A DNA stretch of 64,000 bases from Polaromonas sp. (GTDB taxonomy: Bacteria > Pseudomonadota > Gammaproteobacteria > Burkholderiales > Burkholderiaceae_C). Shown piece by piece: positions 61,165 through 64,000 of the stretch (the first letter of the stretch is position 1; every line of letters starts with the position of its first letter). The position numbers and the translations under genes are program-made. The stretch is from contig NZ_JAQSDL010000043.1 in the NCBI RefSeq assembly GCF_029945895.1, positions 1 to 64,000 on the forward strand, written 5' to 3'. The notes beneath the pieces were generated by a model. That model was not told where the DNA came from. It made no database searches and was given only the letters and a program-made list of their open reading frames with translations.

Positions 61165-61740
61165 ATGAAGATAGAAACCATTGACGACATGGCCCCCGTG
61201 ATGGGGGCGGACGGACAGTTCCACGCGCAGGACGACGCAGTGGATCTCTCCGACACCAAACTGGAAGCCTGGGTGGCGCTGGGCTTCTTCTGGATCCTGG
61301 GCGCCACGGTGTTCTACCAGTTTTTTACCCGCTATGTGCTCAACGACTCGGCGGCCTGGACCGAGGAGATCGCGCGTTACCTGCTGATCGCTGTGGTCTT
61401 CACCGGAGCCACCATTGGTGTGGTCAAGAACAACCACATCCAGGTGGACTTTTTCTACAAGTTCATGCCCGGGCCCATGGCGCGCGCCATGGCCACCATG
61501 GTTGATGTGCTGCGCGTGGGCTTCTTCGCCGCCGCCGCCGTGCTGACGGTGATGATGATGCTCAAGCTGGGCAGCAATTCGCGCATGACCATGGTCGACC
61601 TGCCCATGAACTGGGTCTACGGCGTCTGCCTGCTGGGTTTCGCCGCCATGGCCTTCCGCTCCGTCCAGGTTGCGCTGTTTCACCACCGGCGCGGCTACTC
61701 CGTCCTGGAACGCCCCGAGTCCTCGATGGACGACAAATAA
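61165..61740 (+). CDS. dctQ: TRAP transporter small membrane subunit
   Basis: A 191-residue DctQ protein with four membrane segments. YVLNDSAAWTEEIARYLLIA and GVVKNNHIQVDFFYKFMPG are the family hallmarks. A long charged N-terminus precedes the first segment (starts MKIETIDDMAPVMGADGQFH). It is 12 bases from dctM. Confidence 0.9.
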   Translation: MKIETIDDMAPVMGADGQFHAQDDAVDLSDTKLEAWVALGFFWILGATVFYQFFTRYVLNDSAAWTEEIARYLLIAVVFTGATIGVVKNNHIQVDFFYKFMPGPMARAMATMVDVLRVGFFAAAAVLTVMMMLKLGSNSRMTMVDLPMNWVYGVCLLGFAAMAFRSVQVALFHHRRGYSVLERPESSMDDK

Positions 61741-61752
61741 CACCCACACACC

Positions 61753-63147
61753 ATGCTCAAAATCATTTTCCTGCTGCTCATGAGTGGCGGCATTCCGGTA
61801 GCCATGGCGATGGCGGGTTCCGCCCTGCTGTATATCTGGTGGACGGGCAACCTGCCGGCCTTCGTGGTGATTCACCGCATGGTCAGCGGCATCGACAGCT
61901 TTCCGCTGCTGGCGGTTCCGTTTTTCATTCTCGCCGGCAATTTGATGAACAATGCTGGCATCACCAACCGCATCTATAACTATGCGCTGGCGCTGGTCGG
62001 CTGGCTCAAGGGCGGCCTGGGCCACGTGAATGTGGTGGGTTCGGTGGTCTTCGCCGGCATGAGCGGCACCGCGATTGCCGATGCCGCCGGCCTGGGCACC
62101 ATCGAGATCAAGGCCATGACCGACCACGGCTACAGCAAGGAGTTCGCCGTCGGCGTGACGGCCGCCTCGGCCACGCTCGGGCCCATCATTCCGCCCAGCC
62201 TGCCTTTCGTGATCTACGGGATGATGGCCAACGTCAGTGTCGGTGCGCTGTTTCTGGCGGGCATCCTGCCGGGCATCCTGATCGCGGGCCTGATGATGCT
62301 GACCGTGGCCTGGTTCGCGCACAAAAACGGGTGGGGCGCAGACATCAAGTTTGAGTGGCCCCGCGTGATCAAGGCCCTGACGGAGACCGTGGTGGTGATC
62401 GGCTGGCCGCTGGCCCTCTGGCTGCTGATCACCCAGGCGGGCTTTCCGCCGCAGATCACCGTGTTCGCGGGTTTGATCGTGCTGTTTGCCGCCGACAAGT
62501 TTTTCAAATTCCAGGCGGTGCTGCCCATCATGACGCCGGTGCTGCTGATAGGCGGCATGACCACCGGCATTTTCACGCCCACCGAAGGCGCCATTGCCGC
62601 CTGCCTCTGGGCCATGGTGTTGGGGCTGGCCTGGTACCGCACCCTGAACTGGAAAATGTTCGTCAAGGTCTGCCTGGACACGGTGGAAACCACCGCCACC
62701 GTGCTGTTCATCGTGGCGGCGGCCAGCATCTTCGGCTGGATGCTCACTGCCACCGGTGTCACCGCGGCGATCTCCGAATGGGTGCTCGGGTTCACCAAGG
62801 AACCCTGGGTGTTCCTGCTGCTGGCCAACCTGCTGATGCTGTTTGTCGGCTGCTTTCTCGAACCCACGGCCGCCATCACCATCCTGGTGCCGATCCTCGT
62901 GCCGATCTGCCAGCAACTGGGCATTGATCTGGTCCACTTCGGCCTGGTGATGGTGCTCAACCTGATGATAGGCCTGCTGCATCCGCCCATGGGCATGGTG
63001 CTGTTTGTGCTGGCACGGGTGGCCAAACTCTCGGTCGAGCGCACCACCATCGCCATCCTGCCCTGGCTGGTGCCCCTGCTCGGATCGCTGGCCATCATTA
63101 CCTACTTTCCGAAACTGGTGCTCTGGCTGCCGAAAATGTTCTATTGA
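61753..63147 (+). CDS. dctM: TRAP transporter large membrane subunit
   Basis: A 464-residue DctM-family protein with about 12 membrane segments. Diagnostic stretches are FFILAGNLMNNAGITNRIYN, GSVVFAGMSGTAIADAAGLG and TAASATLGPIIPPSLPFVIY. It forms the translocation channel. The gene is followed by the sugar-acid dehydratase gene after a 14-base gap. Confidence 0.95.
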   Translation: MLKIIFLLLMSGGIPVAMAMAGSALLYIWWTGNLPAFVVIHRMVSGIDSFPLLAVPFFILAGNLMNNAGITNRIYNYALALVGWLKGGLGHVNVVGSVVFAGMSGTAIADAAGLGTIEIKAMTDHGYSKEFAVGVTAASATLGPIIPPSLPFVIYGMMANVSVGALFLAGILPGILIAGLMMLTVAWFAHKNGWGADIKFEWPRVIKALTETVVVIGWPLALWLLITQAGFPPQITVFAGLIVLFAADKFFKFQAVLPIMTPVLLIGGMTTGIFTPTEGAIAACLWAMVLGLAWYRTLNWKMFVKVCLDTVETTATVLFIVAAASIFGWMLTATGVTAAISEWVLGFTKEPWVFLLLANLLMLFVGCFLEPTAAITILVPILVPICQQLGIDLVHFGLVMVLNLMIGLLHPPMGMVLFVLARVAKLSVERTTIAILPWLVPLLGSLAIITYFPKLVLWLPKMFY

Positions 63148-63161
63148 TCGCAGGTATTTTC

Positions 63162-64000
63162 ATGACCCCCTTTATCCGACTCCATCCCGCCGATGATGTG
63201 CTGATTGCCCGCGCCCAGCTGGTGGGCGGCACCCAGGTCGAAAACATCACCGTCAAGGGCCTGATCCCGCCCGGCCACAAGGTTGCCACCCGCGCCATCG
63301 CGACCGGCGAGGCGGTGCGGCGCTACAACCAGATCATCGGTTTTGCCAGCAAGGCGATTCCGCCCGGTGAGCATGTGCACACACACAACCTCGACATGGG
63401 CCCCGACAAGGGCGACTTTGCGCGCGACTATGCCTTTGGTGCCGACGTCAAACCCGCCGCCCCGCTGCGCGAAGCCACCTTCATGGGCATCAAGCGGGCC
63501 GACGGCCGCGTGGCGACGCGCAACTACATCGGCATTCTGTCCAGCGTCAACTGCTCGGCGACTGCGGCGCGTGCCATTGCCGATCATTTTTCGCGGCAAA
63601 CCAACCCGGCCGCGCTGAAGGACTTTCCCAACGTGGACGGTGTGGTGGCGCTGACACACGGCACCGGCTGCGGCATGGCCACCGAGGGCATGGGTATGCA
63701 GATCCTCGAGCGCACGCTGGCCGGTTATGCCACCCATGCCAACTTTGCCGGCGTGCTGGTGGTAGGCCTGGGCTGCGAGGCGAACCAGATCAACGCCTGG
63801 CTGGCGCACAGTGCGCTGCGCGAGGGCGACAACTTCCGCGTTTTCAACATCCAGGACACCGGCGGCACGCGCAAGACGGTGGACAAAGGCATCGCGCTGA
63901 TCAACGAGATGCTGCCGCGCGCCAATGCGGTGAAACGCGAGCCCTGCAGCGCGGCCCACATCACCATCGGCCTGCAGTGCGGCGGCTCGGACGGTTATTC
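63162..64000 (+). CDS. UxaA/GarD-family sugar-acid dehydratase (partial, runs off the window)
   Basis: An open frame from the ATG at 63162 to the window edge (about 279 codons, no stop). The N-terminal SAF domain (about residues 1-80; GHKVATRAIATGEAVRRYNQ, then PPGEHVHTHNL) is followed by the core of altronate/galactarate-type dehydratases (YIGILSSVNCSATAARAIAD, then THGTGCGMATEGMGM and LQCGGSDGYS). It eliminates water from a sugar acid, with Fe or similar metal. It is the last visible gene of the TRAP operon. Confidence 0.9.
   Translation, partial: MTPFIRLHPADDVLIARAQLVGGTQVENITVKGLIPPGHKVATRAIATGEAVRRYNQIIGFASKAIPPGEHVHTHNLDMGPDKGDFARDYAFGADVKPAAPLREATFMGIKRADGRVATRNYIGILSSVNCSATAARAIADHFSRQTNPAALKDFPNVDGVVALTHGTGCGMATEGMGMQILERTLAGYATHANFAGVLVVGLGCEANQINAWLAHSALREGDNFRVFNIQDTGGTRKTVDKGIALINEMLPRANAVKREPCSAAHITIGLQCGGSDGY

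Noticed and set aside
61069-62982. 637-residue minus-strand open frame
   Set aside because: Antisense to dctQ and dctM, His/Gln/Gly-rich, with no domain.
1-64000. CRISPR arrays, tRNA genes, transposases, integrases, prophage genes
   Set aside because: Looked for and not seen: no regularly spaced direct repeats, no cloverleaf-like sequences and no recombinase motifs.

Overview
The window reads as a GC-rich chromosomal segment of a beta-proteobacterium, most likely a Comamonadaceae member (Polaromonas/Rhodoferax/Variovorax type). The evidence is gene content: tripartite tricarboxylate and TRAP transporters, Liv-type ABC systems, a gltIJKL operon, a type A RNase P RNA and many acyl-CoA genes. 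It is also packed with short GC-rich dispersed repeats. I see no tRNA or rRNA, CRISPR array, transposase, integrase or prophage.

Layout. 1-3.5 kb: tail of an MBL-fold hydrolase, an NhaR-type LysR regulator and a divergent tctBA pair. 3.6-3.9 kb: rnpB (minus strand). 4-10 kb: housekeeping genes (FAD oxidoreductase, htpX, DUF3025, an AT-richer NYN-domain protein, pyrC, rnk). 10.2-14.8 kb: gltIJKL and a HypT-like LysR gene. 14.9-17.3 kb: an Atm1-type ABC exporter and an acyl-CoA thioesterase. 17.3-37.7 kb: a large two-operon catabolic locus. 37.9-41.9 kb: a hypothetical gene and an ECF42-type sigma cassette with two YCII proteins, SRPBCC and VOC proteins. 41.9-53.1 kb: a fatty-acid beta-oxidation block (SDR, hydratase, thioesterase, hydrolase, thiolase, DUF4442, FadB-like, DUF2147, FadE-like) headed by a TetR gene. 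53.2-55.6 kb: a hybrid histidine kinase. 55.7-64 kb: a sugar-acid locus (FAH hydrolase, two SDRs, an enolase-superfamily dehydratase, a GntR regulator, a TRAP transporter and the start of a UxaA/GarD dehydratase).

The centrepiece is the 17.3-37.7 kb locus. One operon (37.7 to 28.6 kb, minus) has the order TetR, SDR, carboxyltransferase, acyl-CoA dehydrogenase, enoyl-CoA hydratase, biotin carboxylase, matching the atuR/B/C/D/E/F complement of acyclic-terpene utilisation in Pseudomonas. AtuA is here, but split into two overlapping genes in a second operon (19.9 to 17.3 kb, minus). That operon is divergent from livHMGF, an acyl-CoA synthetase and two tandem substrate-binding proteins. Both promoters carry a nearly identical 30-bp element (27 of 30 bases) with a palindromic core, so one TetR repressor probably controls uptake, CoA activation and degradation of a branched isoprenoid-like acid.

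The most unusual feature is repeat colonisation. A ~55-bp element (family 1, nine copies found, eight in the same orientation) and an ~85-bp element (family 2, seven copies) lie between genes and also inside genes without breaking the frame. Five such in-frame insertions sit in the atu operon alone. One family-1 copy appears to supply the ribosome-binding site, start codon and first signal-peptide residues of a DUF2147 protein. This resembles the Rickettsia palindromic elements and is the best candidate here for something undescribed. All identifications come from reading the sequence; no database search was run.
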